Assembly: GCF_030363035.1 (NCBI RefSeq)
Contig: NZ_JAUCMN010000014.1
Location: 1 to 54,208 of the forward strand
Reading direction: 5' to 3'
DNA from: Curtobacterium caseinilyticum
GTDB taxonomy: Bacteria > Actinomycetota > Actinomycetes > Actinomycetales > Microbacteriaceae
Length of the DNA stretch: 54,208 nucleotides
The notes under the pieces are model-generated. The model searched no databases, was not told the DNA's origin, and was given only the letters and a program-made list of their open reading frames with translations. The translations under genes were made by a program, and so were the position numbers. This document shows, in pieces, positions 17,298 through 25,594 of the stretch. The first letter of the stretch is position 1, and the number at the start of each line of letters is the position of its first letter.

Positions 17298-18173
17298 TCA
17301 GGCCGCGGGCTCCGCGCGGTCGAGCCGCTCGACGTCCTCGTCGCGGAGCTTGATGGTCGCCGCGACCACCGAGTCGAGGATCGACTGCGGCCGGGACGCC
17401 CCGGGGATCGGGATCACGACGTCGCTCTTCTGCAGCTCCCAGGCCAGCGCCACGACCTGCGGCGACACGTCGCGCTCGCGAGCGATCACGGCGAAGTCCT
17501 CGTACGCGGTGCCGAGGTCCGCCGCCTTCGCGATGCCGCCGAGCGGGCTCCACGGCAGGAACGCGATGCCGAGCTCGTCGCAGAGCTCGAGTTCCGGCTC
17601 GCTCGACCGGAACGCCGGCGAGAACTGGTTCTGCACCGAGGCCAGTCGGCCGCCGAGGACCTCGTTCGCCTCGCGGATCTGGTCGGGGTCGGCGTTCGAG
17701 ATGCCGGCCATCCGGATGACGCCCTCGTCGAGGAGCTCCGCGAGCGCGCCGACCGAGTCGGCGTAGGGCACGGCCGGGTCCGGCCGGTGGAACTGGTACA
17801 GGCCGACGGCGTCGACACCGAGCCGCTTCGCCGAGGCCTTCGCGGCCTCCTTGAGGTACTCCGGCCGACCGTCCTGCGCCCACGGGCCCGGCTCCGGCCG
17901 CAGGTGCCCGCCCTTCGTCGCGACGAGCACCGCGTCGGTGTCGCCGTGGAACGCACGGATCGCCTTCGCGATGAGCTCCTCGTTGTGCCCGACCTCGTCC
18001 TTCGCCGCCTGGTGGTAGGCGTCGGCGGTGTCGATGAGGGTCACACCGGCCTCGAGGGCCGCGTGGATGGTCGCGATCGCCTGTCGCTCGTCGGGTCGTC
18101 CCTCGATGGACATGGGCATCCCGCCCAGACCGATGGCGCTGACCGACACGTCTCCGATGACTCGTTGCTTCAT
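17298..18173 (-). CDS. aldo/keto reductase
   Basis: A 291-residue NADPH-dependent oxidoreductase with a TIM-barrel. The catalytic tetrad can be read as Asp and Tyr in LIDTADAYH, Lys in VATKGGH and His in LYQFHRPDP. The C-terminal cofactor area includes IPIPGASRPQSILD. The substrate is unknown; the family reduces aldehydes and ketones. The ATG at 18173 is chosen by family N-terminus (MKQRVIGDVSVSAIGLG). Two related palindromes, candidates for operators, lie 100-165 bases upstream. Confidence 0.92.
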   Translation of the reverse strand: MKQRVIGDVSVSAIGLGGMPMSIEGRPDERQAIATIHAALEAGVTLIDTADAYHQAAKDEVGHNEELIAKAIRAFHGDTDAVLVATKGGHLRPEPGPWAQDGRPEYLKEAAKASAKRLGVDAVGLYQFHRPDPAVPYADSVGALAELLDEGVIRMAGISNADPDQIREANEVLGGRLASVQNQFSPAFRSSEPELELCDELGIAFLPWSPLGGIAKAADLGTAYEDFAVIARERDVSPQVVALAWELQKSDVVIPIPGASRPQSILDSVVAATIKLRDEDVERLDRAEPAA

Positions 18174-18271
18174 GCGCCCAGCATGCGCTGACGGTTCGGC
18201 ACCGCGCCCAGCGTGCGGGGAGGGGACAGGTGGTCGAGGGCGGGTGGGCGGCGCGTGGCGGGCGGGGCGCG

Positions 18272-18286
18272 CGGGACCAGGTCCCG
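18272..18286. promoter_or_regulatory. palindrome CGGGACC-A-GGTCCCG, candidate operator
   Basis: A perfect 15-bp dyad upstream of the aldo/keto reductase gene. It shares the pattern GGRACC-W-GGTYCC with the dyad centred 49 bases to the right. Confidence 0.45.
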
Positions 18287-18319
18287 GACACGGCACCAGG
18301 GAGTTCCGCGGTGCGGCGG

Positions 18320-18336
18320 CCGGAACCTGGTTCCGG
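18320..18336. promoter_or_regulatory. palindrome CCGGAACC-T-GGTTCCGG, candidate operator
   Basis: A perfect 17-bp dyad, the second member of the pair. It lies just beyond the end of the membrane protein gene. Confidence 0.45.
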
Positions 18337-18360
18337 TGGTCGCGTCCGACGGGTGCGCGC

Positions 18361-18837
18361 CTACGGTGCCTGCAGCGCGGACACCGGACCGGTGTCGGCC
18401 CCGGTGCCGGTGGCCTCGGCGAAGACGACCCCGCCCCAGGTCACGACCGCGATCGCCAGCACGAAGCCGAGGGCCGCGATCCACCACGACGAGCGCCGGC
18501 GCACCCAGGCACCGATCGCGAGCACGACGGTGGCGACCCCGATGACGAACGCGCCGCCGACCGCGATCGCGGCACCGCCGAGGAACCGCCCGGGGGAGCA
18601 CCCCGTCGCCGCGTCACAGCTCGCGGTGGCGGACACGACGGCGATGATCCCGATCACCGTGGTCAGGATCGTCAGCACGGCGCCGAACGCCAGCAGCAGC
18701 ACGGTCGACACGCGGTCGGCGACCCGGCCGGCGGGGAAGAGGGTCGTGCCACCGCGCTCCCACGCGGCGCGCTCGGCACCGCTCGGACCGGAGGGCGAGG
18801 ACTGCGGCGGACCGCCGGACGGGTGCGACCAGGTCAT
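18361..18837 (-). CDS. hypothetical membrane protein
   Basis: A 158-residue protein. A Pro/Ser/Gly-rich cytoplasmic N-terminus of about 40 residues leads to three or four hydrophobic segments (VSTVLLLAFGAVLTILTT, FLGGAAIAVGGAFVIGVATV, WWIAALGFVLAIAVVTWG). A short loop between the first and second contains a Cys pair (SCDAATGC). No function is recognised. TAGACC lies 6 bases before the ATG, so the transcript is probably leaderless. The CitE-like gene ends 10 bases upstream on the same strand. Confidence 0.75.
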   Translation of the reverse strand: MTWSHPSGGPPQSSPSGPSGAERAAWERGGTTLFPAGRVADRVSTVLLLAFGAVLTILTTVIGIIAVVSATASCDAATGCSPGRFLGGAAIAVGGAFVIGVATVVLAIGAWVRRRSSWWIAALGFVLAIAVVTWGGVVFAEATGTGADTGPVSALQAP

Positions 18838-18843
18838 GCGACC

Positions 18844-18849
18844 GGTCTA
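18844..18849 (-). promoter_or_regulatory. -10 box (TAGACC), leaderless
   Basis: TAGACC on the minus strand is 6 bases before ATG 18837; it sits at the end of the CitE-like gene. Confidence 0.4.
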
Positions 18850-19734
18850 CCGTGCCTCGACGCCGAACGCCTGGGCGAGGCGCTGGATCTTCTGCGCACG
18901 GCCGAGTCGCGGCAGGTCGGAACCGTCGCGGATGACCTGCCCGCGGGCCTCGAAGTCGTCGAGGAAGTCCTGCGCCCACGCCACGTCGGTCGGGGTCGGC
19001 GAGATGACCTCGTTGATCACGGGGAGCTGCTCGGTGTCCAGGCAGAGCTTGCCGGTGAGTCCGAGCGACACCGCCACCTGCGACTGCTCGCGGAGGATCG
19101 CGTGCGCCGAACCGACGGTCGGACCGTCGATCGGACCGGGCAGGTCGCCGACGCGGGACGCCACGACGAGGCGTGACCGCGGGTACGCCATGGCGAGCGT
19201 GTCCGCGGAGGTGCCGGTGTCGCGGCGGTAGTCACCCGAGCCGAACGCCAGCCGGAACGCACCCTGGGCCTTCGCGATCGCCGTGGCCTCCTCGATGCCC
19301 AGCGCGGACTCGACCAGCGCGATGACCGGCGTGTGGCCGCCGAGCCGGTGCCAGGTGTCGGTGACCTGCGCGGGGGACTCGGTCTTCGCGAGCACCACGC
19401 CCTGCAACCCCGGCAGCCCACGGAGCTCCTCGACGTCGTCGGCCCAGAAGTCGGTCGTGACGTCGTTGATCCGGACCCAGGCCTCGCCGCCGCCCGCCAA
19501 CCACGACGCGACGGTCGTGCGGGCACCCGGCTTCGCTGCGGGGTCGACGGCGTCCTCGACGTCGAGGATGATCTGGTCGGCACGGGAGCGCTGCGCCCGC
19601 TCGAACCGGTCGGCGGCGGTGCCGGGCACGAGGAGCCAGGAGCGGGAGATCTCGGCGGGGACGGACCGGCGTCGGTCCGGCCTGGTCGACGATGGGGCGT
19701 GGGCGGACGGGGCGGTGCGGTCGTCGATGGCCAT
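18847..19734 (-). CDS. HpcH/HpaI aldolase / citrate lyase beta-like (CitE-like) protein
   Basis: A 295-residue TIM-barrel lyase of the CitE-like group. The block SRSWLLVPGTAADRFERA near residue 31 and LDVEDAVDPAAKPGAR carry substrate/Mg2+ contacts. ALVESALGIEEA supplies the expected Glu, and LAFGSGDYRRDTG follows. Members cleave or form CoA thioesters such as malyl- or citramalyl-CoA, and stand-alone CitE proteins without the other citrate lyase subunits are common in actinomycetes. No alpha or gamma citrate lyase subunits are nearby. The ATG at 19734 is preferred over an upstream ATG at 19752. Confidence 0.88.
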   Translation of the reverse strand: MAIDDRTAPSAHAPSSTRPDRRRSVPAEISRSWLLVPGTAADRFERAQRSRADQIILDVEDAVDPAAKPGARTTVASWLAGGGEAWVRINDVTTDFWADDVEELRGLPGLQGVVLAKTESPAQVTDTWHRLGGHTPVIALVESALGIEEATAIAKAQGAFRLAFGSGDYRRDTGTSADTLAMAYPRSRLVVASRVGDLPGPIDGPTVGSAHAILREQSQVAVSLGLTGKLCLDTEQLPVINEVISPTPTDVAWAQDFLDDFEARGQVIRDGSDLPRLGRAQKIQRLAQAFGVEAR

Positions 19735-19833
19735 GACCCGTTGGTACCACACCGGCTGCTCGGACTGCGCACCGGGCCCGCCCGGAAACCCCGAAACGTC
19801 GGGTCATTGCCAGGGTGGTCGGTCGCTTCCGCC

Positions 19834-19839
19834 TACAGT
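19834..19839 (+). promoter_or_regulatory. -10 box (TACAGT) of helicase-like gene, leaderless
   Basis: TACAGT lies 7 bases before the GTG at 19847. It is divergent from the CitE-like gene. Confidence 0.5.
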
Positions 19840-19846
19840 GTCGGAT

Positions 19847-22800
19847 GTGTGGCGAGACAGGGTGACCGACGGCGCGGACGACGGAAACGACGACGTCCCC
19901 GTCGAGGGTGCCACCGCGCCCACGGACGGACGACAGCGGGGAGAGCAGGAAGAGACCGTCGTGACGGACGAACCCGACCGCACCCTGCGTCCCGAACTGC
20001 AGCTCACGAGTCCGCAGGCGATCAGCCTGGGCGACCCGCGCCTCCAGGCCGGCAACGCCGCCGAACCGACGTGGGACGCCTGGCGGACCCAGCTGACCGG
20101 TGTCGGGGGCACGAGCCCGCTCACCCACTTCAGCGACCACCCGCGCGCCCGGATCGAGCTCTCGACGACGCACCCCGGCGGCCTCGCGCAGTTCATCACC
20201 GGCAAGACGACCCTGCTGTCGAGCCTGATCCGCGACGAGGTCGCGCTCCGCGCCGCCCGTGTCGCGGCGGCCCAGGTCGAGGCGAAGGGCACCGAGCTCG
20301 CGACCGTGCGGGGCATCGACGCGGTGAAGCTCGGCATCGGCATGGCCGACTGGCAGCACGGTGACGAGCACTTCCGCGGCCCGGTCCTGCTCCGGCCGCT
20401 CGCGATCCGCCGGCACGGCCGTGACTTCGAGGTCCGCCTGCTCGGCGAGCCCGTGCTCAACCCGGGCCTGGCCGACGCGCTGCACGAGCAGCACGGGGTC
20501 ATCCTCGACGCGCAGTCCTTCGTCGCCCTCGCGCAGCAGGACGGCTCGTTCACGCCGAACCCCGTCATCGACCGGCTCCGCGGCCTGACCGCGCACATCC
20601 CCGGGTTCTCGGTGCACGCGCGCCTGGTCGTCTCGACCTTCGCCGAGGTCGCCAGCGGCATGGTCGAGGACACCGGCGACCTGTCGCACCCCGTGCTCGA
20701 CGCCCTCGCGGGCAACCCGAGTGCGAAGTGGCAGGTCGAGCAGTCGTACCACCCGGTCGAGCAGACCCCCTCGGACGAGCGCAGCCCGGAGACCGACACG
20801 CTCCTGCTCGACGCCGACGACGAGCAGGAGAACGTGATCGCGCAGATCACGGCCGGCAACTCCATCGTCGTGAAGACCCTGCCGGGCACCGGCGGCACGC
20901 AGACGATCGTGAACGCACTCGGCGGTCTCGTCGCCGCGAACAAGCGCGTCCTCGTGGTGAGCCCCCGTCGTGCGACCCTGCGGGGGATCGCGGCCCGGTT
21001 CAGCGAGGTGCAGCTCCCCGGTGTCGCCGTGACACCGGCCACCCTGCGCCGCGACGTCGTCCGTGCGATCGCCCGCAACGAGAAGGCCTCGCGGCCGAAC
21101 CTGCGCGAGGTCGACGACGCCCTGGTCCGGCTGCGCAAGGTCCTCACCGACTACCGCGGCTCGCTGACCCGCGTCGACCCGGACTTCGGCGTCTCGGTGC
21201 TCGACTGCCTGGTCGAGCTCTCGCGGCTGTCGCTCCTGCCGGTGGCGCCGTCGACGACCGCCCGACTGTCGAAGCGGTCCGTGACGAGCATGGTCGAGGG
21301 GCGCTCGCGCGTCGCCGAGACCATGGTCAGCGCCGCGAACCTCGGCGAGTTCCGCTACGGCCCCGGCGACTCGCCCTGGTACGGCGCGAAGTTCAGCTCG
21401 AGCGACGGCGCGCAGCGGGCGCACAAGACCGCGCAGGACCTCGACGCCGACGGGCTGCCGACGCTGCTCCGCCGGGCACACGACCTCGTCGCGACGACGC
21501 ACATGCGGCAGTTCACGACCATCAACGAGCTCGGCATCTACCTCCGCCTGCTCACCGAGATCCGGGACACCCTCGACCGGTTCCTGCCGGTCGTGTTCGA
21601 TCGGTCGGTCTCCGAGCTCGTCGCCGCCACAGCCCCGCGCGGCGAGGGTGCGCCGATGTCGTCGACGAACCGTCGTCGGCTGAAGAAGCTCGCGCGTGAG
21701 TACGTGCGCCCCGGTGTGCACGTGTCCGACCTGCACGAGGCGCTCACCCGCGTCCAGCAGCAGCGCGTCCTGTGGCAGCGCTACGTCGCCGCGGGCGTCA
21801 ACCCCGAGGTCCCCACGGGCATCGGCGACGTGCAGGTGCTCTTCTCGAACGTCGTGCAGGACCTCGCGCGGCTCGACGAGCCCCTCGGCCGGACCGACCG
21901 CGACCGTCAGCTCGCGAACCTGCCGATCGACGAGCTCGTGCCGACGATCGCCGAGCTCGCGGCCGAGTCCGACGTGCTGCACAACCTGCAGGAGCGCACC
22001 GAGCTCATGCAGACGCTCCGTGACCTGCAGCTCGAGCCGCTCATCACCGACCTGGCCAACCGCCACGTGCCGGACACCCAGGTGCCGGCCGAGCTCGAGC
22101 TCGCCTGGTGGCAGTCCGCGCTCGAGACCATGCTCGAGTCCGACCGGGCCCTGCTCGGCGGCAACACCGACATGCTCGACCGGGTCGAGGCCGACTTCCG
22201 TCTCGTCGACGACGCACACGCCGCCGGGGTCTCCCAGGGCCTCGCGTGGCAGCTCGCCGAGAACTGGAAGGTCGGACTCGTCGACTGGCCGGACGAGGCC
22301 ACCGCGCTGAAGACGCAGCTCAAGGAGGGTGCGATCACCTCGCGCCTGCTGCAGGACTCGGCGCCGCACCTGTCGCGGTCGATCGCGCCGGTGTGGCTCG
22401 CGTCGCCGTACGAGGTGTCCGAGATCGCCGACACGATGCCGTTCGACACGGTGATCCTCGTCGACGCCGGTGCCGTCACGATCGCCGAGACCGTCGGTGC
22501 CGTCCGCCGCGCACGCCAGACGGTCGTGTTCGGCGACCCCGTCACGCAGACCCCGTCGCCGTTCCGGATCGCGGTCGACCCGGACCACCGCGCACTGCAG
22601 GTGGACGAGGGTGCGCTCGACGCGCTGCACGCCGACTCCGCCCTGGCGAAGCTCTCCACGCTCCTGCCGACCCTGTCGCTGACACGCTCGTACCGTGCCG
22701 GCGGCGAGGACCTCGCCGAGCTCGTGAACCGCCGCTTCTACGGCGGCCGCATCGAGTCGCTGCCGTGGGCCGGCTCGTTCCTCGGCCACGGTTCGATCGC

Positions 22801-23683
22801 GATCGACTACGTCAGCGACGGCAAGGCCGTCCCGGACCCCGAGTCCGGTGCGGTCGAGAGCGTGGACGCCGAGGTGGACCGCGTCGTCCGGCTCGTGATG
22901 GACCACGCCCGCACGCGTCCCACCGAGTCGCTCATGGTCATCACCGCATCGGCCAAGCACGCCGTCCGCGTCGAGCAGGCCGTCCTGACCGCGGCGCAGG
23001 GGCACAAGGACCTGACCGAGTTCGTCATCGGCGACCGCGCCGAGCCGTTCATCGTCGCCACCCTCGAGCAGTCGGTGGCGCAGAGCCGCGACCGCGTCGT
23101 GTTCTCGATCGGCTACGGCCGGACGCCGCACGGCCGGGTCCTGCGCGACTTCGGCCCGCTCGGCAAGCCGGGCGGGGAGCGCCTGCTCGCCGTCGCGATG
23201 ACCCGCGCACGCCGCTCGATGATCATCGTCACGTGCTTCCAGCCCTCGGACATCGAGGCCGAGCGGATGGGCCACGGCACGGTCGCGCTGGCCGAGATCC
23301 TCGCCGAGGTCCGCGCCCGCACCACGGCCGAGTACGTCCCGGACGACTCCGACCCGCTGCTCGTCGACCTGGCGCGCCGCCTCGAGATGCGCGGCATCCC
23401 GGTCGCGCTCGGGCACCGCGGCAAGCTCGGCCTGGTGGCCGCGCACGGCGGTGTCTGCGTCACGATCGAGACCGACGCGTCGCTCGTCCGCGGTTCGTTG
23501 CGCGAGTCGCTGCGGCTCCGCCCCGAGGTGCTCCGTCGGCTCGGGTGGCACTACGTCCGCGTCCACGCGTTCCAGCTGTTCTCCGACCCGGACCGCGTGG
23601 CGGACACCGTCGCGTCGGTCCTCGGCGTCGACCGCGGCGTCACGCAGGAGATCTCGATCCCACCGATCCCGGCACGCCGGTGA
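19847..23683 (+). CDS. SF1 helicase/endonuclease-like protein with degenerate catalytic motifs
   Basis: A 1278-residue protein whose layout follows large Upf1/Dna2-like SF1 helicases with a C-terminal restriction-endonuclease-like domain. The Walker A position (346-353) reads PGTGGTQT, lacking the invariant Lys. Walker B (869-874) reads VILVDA, lacking the catalytic Glu. Motif III GDPKQ is GDPVT (896-900). Motif VI AMTRARR (1117-1123) is kept. The C-terminal domain (about 1165-1278) has VCVTIETDA and RRLGWHYVRVHAFQLF but no clear active-site Asp. ATP hydrolysis is therefore unlikely. The ORF is intact and codon use is normal, so a structural or regulatory role is suggested (inference). A GTG at 19961 with an SD is an alternative start (1240 residues). 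Confidence 0.8.
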   Translation: MWRDRVTDGADDGNDDVPVEGATAPTDGRQRGEQEETVVTDEPDRTLRPELQLTSPQAISLGDPRLQAGNAAEPTWDAWRTQLTGVGGTSPLTHFSDHPRARIELSTTHPGGLAQFITGKTTLLSSLIRDEVALRAARVAAAQVEAKGTELATVRGIDAVKLGIGMADWQHGDEHFRGPVLLRPLAIRRHGRDFEVRLLGEPVLNPGLADALHEQHGVILDAQSFVALAQQDGSFTPNPVIDRLRGLTAHIPGFSVHARLVVSTFAEVASGMVEDTGDLSHPVLDALAGNPSAKWQVEQSYHPVEQTPSDERSPETDTLLLDADDEQENVIAQITAGNSIVVKTLPGTGGTQTIVNALGGLVAANKRVLVVSPRRATLRGIAARFSEVQLPGVAVTPATLRRDVVRAIARNEKASRPNLREVDDALVRLRKVLTDYRGSLTRVDPDFGVSVLDCLVELSRLSLLPVAPSTTARLSKRSVTSMVEGRSRVAETMVSAANLGEFRYGPGDSPWYGAKFSSSDGAQRAHKTAQDLDADGLPTLLRRAHDLVATTHMRQFTTINELGIYLRLLTEIRDTLDRFLPVVFDRSVSELVAATAPRGEGAPMSSTNRRRLKKLAREYVRPGVHVSDLHEALTRVQQQRVLWQRYVAAGVNPEVPTGIGDVQVLFSNVVQDLARLDEPLGRTDRDRQLANLPIDELVPTIAELAAESDVLHNLQERTELMQTLRDLQLEPLITDLANRHVPDTQVPAELELAWWQSALETMLESDRALLGGNTDMLDRVEADFRLVDDAHAAGVSQGLAWQLAENWKVGLVDWPDEATALKTQLKEGAITSRLLQDSAPHLSRSIAPVWLASPYEVSEIADTMPFDTVILVDAGAVTIAETVGAVRRARQTVVFGDPVTQTPSPFRIAVDPDHRALQVDEGALDALHADSALAKLSTLLPTLSLTRSYRAGGEDLAELVNRRFYGGRIESLPWAGSFLGHGSIAIDYVSDGKAVPDPESGAVESVDAEVDRVVRLVMDHARTRPTESLMVITASAKHAVRVEQAVLTAAQGHKDLTEFVIGDRAEPFIVATLEQSVAQSRDRVVFSIGYGRTPHGRVLRDFGPLGKPGGERLLAVAMTRARRSMIIVTCFQPSDIEAERMGHGTVALAEILAEVRARTTAEYVPDDSDPLLVDLARRLEMRGIPVALGHRGKLGLVAAHGGVCVTIETDASLVRGSLRESLRLRPEVLRRLGWHYVRVHAFQLFSDPDRVADTVASVLGVDRGVTQEISIPPIPARR

Positions 23684-23736
23684 GCACGTCGGAGCTGCGC
23701 CCCGGCGTGCCCGTGTCGGGCCCGGCGAGCCGGTGA
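23680..23736 (+). CDS. possible 18-residue coupling ORF
   Basis: It begins at GTG 23680 inside the helicase stop (GTGA) and ends at a TGA overlapping the next GTG (GTGA again). It may be a translational bridge rather than a functional peptide. Confidence 0.25.
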   Translation: MSTSELRPGVPVSGPASR

Positions 23737-24020
23737 GCCGACGCGCGTCCCGCGCCGCCGGACCGGTGACGCCGGAGACGGACCAGCTGGTGGGGTCGTG
23801 GAGGCGGGCCGACGACGCGGCGCAGGTCGCGCCTCCCGTCCGCCCCCGGACGGCGGTCGACGACACGACGGAGCGGCCGACGGCCCCACTTCGCCGCAGC
23901 AGGCGCGTCACCACCCAGCCGGCTCCGGGCAGCGACCCGTCGCCGGCCACGGAGCCGGCGCGGCACCGCGACGGCGAGAACGACGCCCAGCTGCTCCGCG
24001 ACGTGCCCCCACACTGGTGA
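23733..24020 (+). CDS. small hypothetical protein with C-terminal LLRDVPPHW
   Basis: A 95-residue, Arg/Pro/Thr-rich, probably disordered protein. Its C-terminus ENDAQLLRDVPPHW resembles a D-x-L-x-x-x-x-PPHW ending that I recall from small actinobacterial proteins; the family has no known function. The GTG at 23733 is linked by two successive GTGA overlaps to the helicase-like gene, so co-translation is likely. The middle contains CGCGCCTCCCGTCC, a half of the hairpin family seen elsewhere, embedded in the reading frame. Confidence 0.6.
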   Translation: MSRRASRAAGPVTPETDQLVGSWRRADDAAQVAPPVRPRTAVDDTTERPTAPLRRSRRVTTQPAPGSDPSPATEPARHRDGENDAQLLRDVPPHW

Positions 24021-24024
24021 CGGG

Positions 24025-24030
24025 TAGCCT
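24025..24030 (+). promoter_or_regulatory. -10 box (TAGCCT) of pgsA-like gene, leaderless
   Basis: TAGCCT is 7 bases before ATG 24038. Confidence 0.45.
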
Positions 24031-24037
24031 GAACGTG

Positions 24038-24622
24038 ATGAGTGACACCGTGCGGCAGCGACCCGACTGGCAGACGTGGCCGAACCTGATCACGGTGGTG
24101 CGGTTCCTGCTCATCCCCGTGTTCATCGGGTTCGTCGTCGCCGGGCACCCCGGATGGGCGCTCGTCACGCTCGTCGTCCTCGGCGTCAGCGACTGGGCCG
24201 ACGGCTTCATCGCGCGACGGTTCGACCAGGGTTCGGAGCTCGGCAAGGCCCTCGACCCCGTGGCCGACCGGCTCGCGATCATCGCGATCGTGCTCTCGCT
24301 CGTGCTCGTCGGGCTGCTGCCGTGGCCGAGCGTCGCGATCATCGTCCTGGTCGACCTGGTGCTCGTCGTGCTCTCGTGGTTGTGGTTCCGCGGCAACCCG
24401 GACCTCGACGTGACCTGGACCGGCAAGGTCCGCTCCGCGCTGCTGTTCGTCGGCCTGCCGCTGCTGCTCTTCTCGTCGACGTCGGTGGCGTCGCAGCACG
24501 ACTGGGTCCGCGTGCTCGCGCTCGTCTTCGTCTGGCTCGGGACGATCGGCCACGTCGTCGCCGGGGTGCAGTACGCCCGGGCCCTCGCCGCGAAGCACCG
24601 GACGCAGCCCCGCCCGGTCTGA
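24038..24622 (+). CDS. CDP-alcohol phosphatidyltransferase (PgsA-like)
   Basis: A 194-residue membrane enzyme. The family signature D-x2-D-G-x2-A-R-x8-G-x3-D-x3-D is complete: SDWADGFIARR then GSELGKALDPVADR (about residues 51-75). Five or six membrane segments are present. It transfers a phosphatidyl group from CDP-diacylglycerol to an alcohol, most likely glycerol 3-phosphate (PG-phosphate synthase) or possibly a cardiolipin or inositol acceptor; motif alone does not decide. The ATG at 24038 fits the leaderless promoter; a GTG three bases earlier is possible. It is followed by a 72-nt palindromic element. Confidence 0.9.
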   Translation: MSDTVRQRPDWQTWPNLITVVRFLLIPVFIGFVVAGHPGWALVTLVVLGVSDWADGFIARRFDQGSELGKALDPVADRLAIIAIVLSLVLVGLLPWPSVAIIVLVDLVLVVLSWLWFRGNPDLDVTWTGKVRSALLFVGLPLLLFSSTSVASQHDWVRVLALVFVWLGTIGHVVAGVQYARALAAKHRTQPRPV

Positions 24623-24650
24623 CCCCGCGGCGGCTCCGTCGCGGCGGCCC

Positions 24651-24722
24651 CGCAAGACGCAACGTGGGCGGTTCCTCGCAGCGGGATGTCGCTGCGGGGG
24701 ACCGCCCGCGTTGCGTTTCGCG
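24651..24722. repeat. 72-nt palindromic element, copy 2
   Basis: Same structure as copies 1 and 3: a 22-bp outer stem with three imperfections and inner stem CGCAGCG/CGCTGCG. It stands between the convergent pgsA-like and mscL genes. Confidence 0.9.
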
Positions 24723-24736
24723 AGGGAGGGACGGGG

Positions 24737-25237
24737 CTAGAGCTTCGTCGAGCCGCCGATCCCCGGACCCTCGGGCGCGGTCGACGGGGCGACGTGTGCA
24801 CCGCCGCCGGTGCTCGCCGTCACGCCGTTCTGCGCGCGGAGCAGGTCGCGGATCTCGAGCAGCACCTCGACGTCGGTCGGCGGGACGTCCTGCGGGGTCT
24901 GCTGCTCGTCGTTCTTGACGCGCTCGAACGCGATCTTCTTGAGCCGGTTCACCGGGACGACCAGGGCGAAGTACACCACGGCGGCGACGATGAGGAAGTT
25001 GAGCACGGCACCGATGATCGCGCCGAACAGGATCTTCGCCGAGCCACCCGAGACCGTCGGGATCGCGACGACGAGCGCCTTGTCGAGGCTCGACGCGTTG
25101 AAGACGGCTCCGATGAGCGGGTTGATCAGGCTCGTCACGATCGCGGTCACGATCGCGGTGAACGCCGCACCGATGACGACCGCGACGGCCAGGTCGATGA
25201 CGTTCCCGCGCAGCAGGAACTCCTTGAAGCCCTTCAC
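24737..25237 (-). CDS. mscL: large-conductance mechanosensitive channel
   Basis: A 166-residue channel protein that opens at high membrane tension to release solutes during osmotic downshock. The N-terminal amphipathic helix and pore helix read GFKEFLLRGNVIDLAVAVVIG. The periplasmic loop and second membrane helix include IIGAVLNFLIVAAVVYFALV. A cytoplasmic bundle with EVLLEIRDLLRAQ follows. A Gly/Pro-rich tail of about 25 residues (GGGAHVAPSTAPEG) is an extension. The GTG start has AAGGAGG 7 bases upstream. Confidence 0.95.
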   Translation of the reverse strand: MKGFKEFLLRGNVIDLAVAVVIGAAFTAIVTAIVTSLINPLIGAVFNASSLDKALVVAIPTVSGGSAKILFGAIIGAVLNFLIVAAVVYFALVVPVNRLKKIAFERVKNDEQQTPQDVPPTDVEVLLEIRDLLRAQNGVTASTGGGAHVAPSTAPEGPGIGGSTKL

Positions 25238-25293
25238 GCGGGCCTCCTTCCGTGTCGAGGAGACCCCACCGTACCGACGGGGACGAGCGACCG

Positions 25294-25593
25294 TCAGGAG
25301 GCGCTGGGCGCAGCCGGCTTCGACTCGGTCTTCTTCGTCTCGGTCTTCGCGGGCGCGCTCGACGACGAGGAGGACGACGAGGACGAGGCTCCCGACGACC
25401 CCTCGGCCTTCGGCGTCGACCGCGAGTCGGTGCGGTAGAAGCCACCGCCGTTGAAGGTCACGCCCACGGGCGAGAACACCTTGCGCAGTGCACCGCCGCA
25501 GACGGGGCACTCGGTGAGGGAGGCGTCGGAGAACGACTGCTTGATGTCGAAGGCGTTGTCGCACTCGGTGCAGCGGTACGAGTAGGTGGGCAC
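25294..25593 (-). CDS. FmdB family zinc-ribbon protein
   Basis: A 99-residue protein. The zinc ribbon occupies residues 1-45 with two CxxC pairs (RCTEC and CPVC) and the family start MPTYSYRCTECDNAFD. The C-terminal half is low complexity: a run of ten serines then Lys/Thr/Pro/Ala. The family is annotated as putative regulatory proteins; function is unproven. Its GTG start lies one base after the stop of the 5-formyl-THF cyclo-ligase gene, so the two form an operon. Confidence 0.92.
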   Translation of the reverse strand: MPTYSYRCTECDNAFDIKQSFSDASLTECPVCGGALRKVFSPVGVTFNGGGFYRTDSRSTPKAEGSSGASSSSSSSSSSAPAKTETKKTESKPAAPSAS

Positions 25594-25594
25594 C

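Noticed and set aside
19232..24655. An 1807-codon open frame on the minus strand
   Set aside because: It lies antisense to the helicase-like, CitE-like and pgsA-like genes. High GC removes stops in opposite frames; the product is Arg/Glu-rich and matches nothing.
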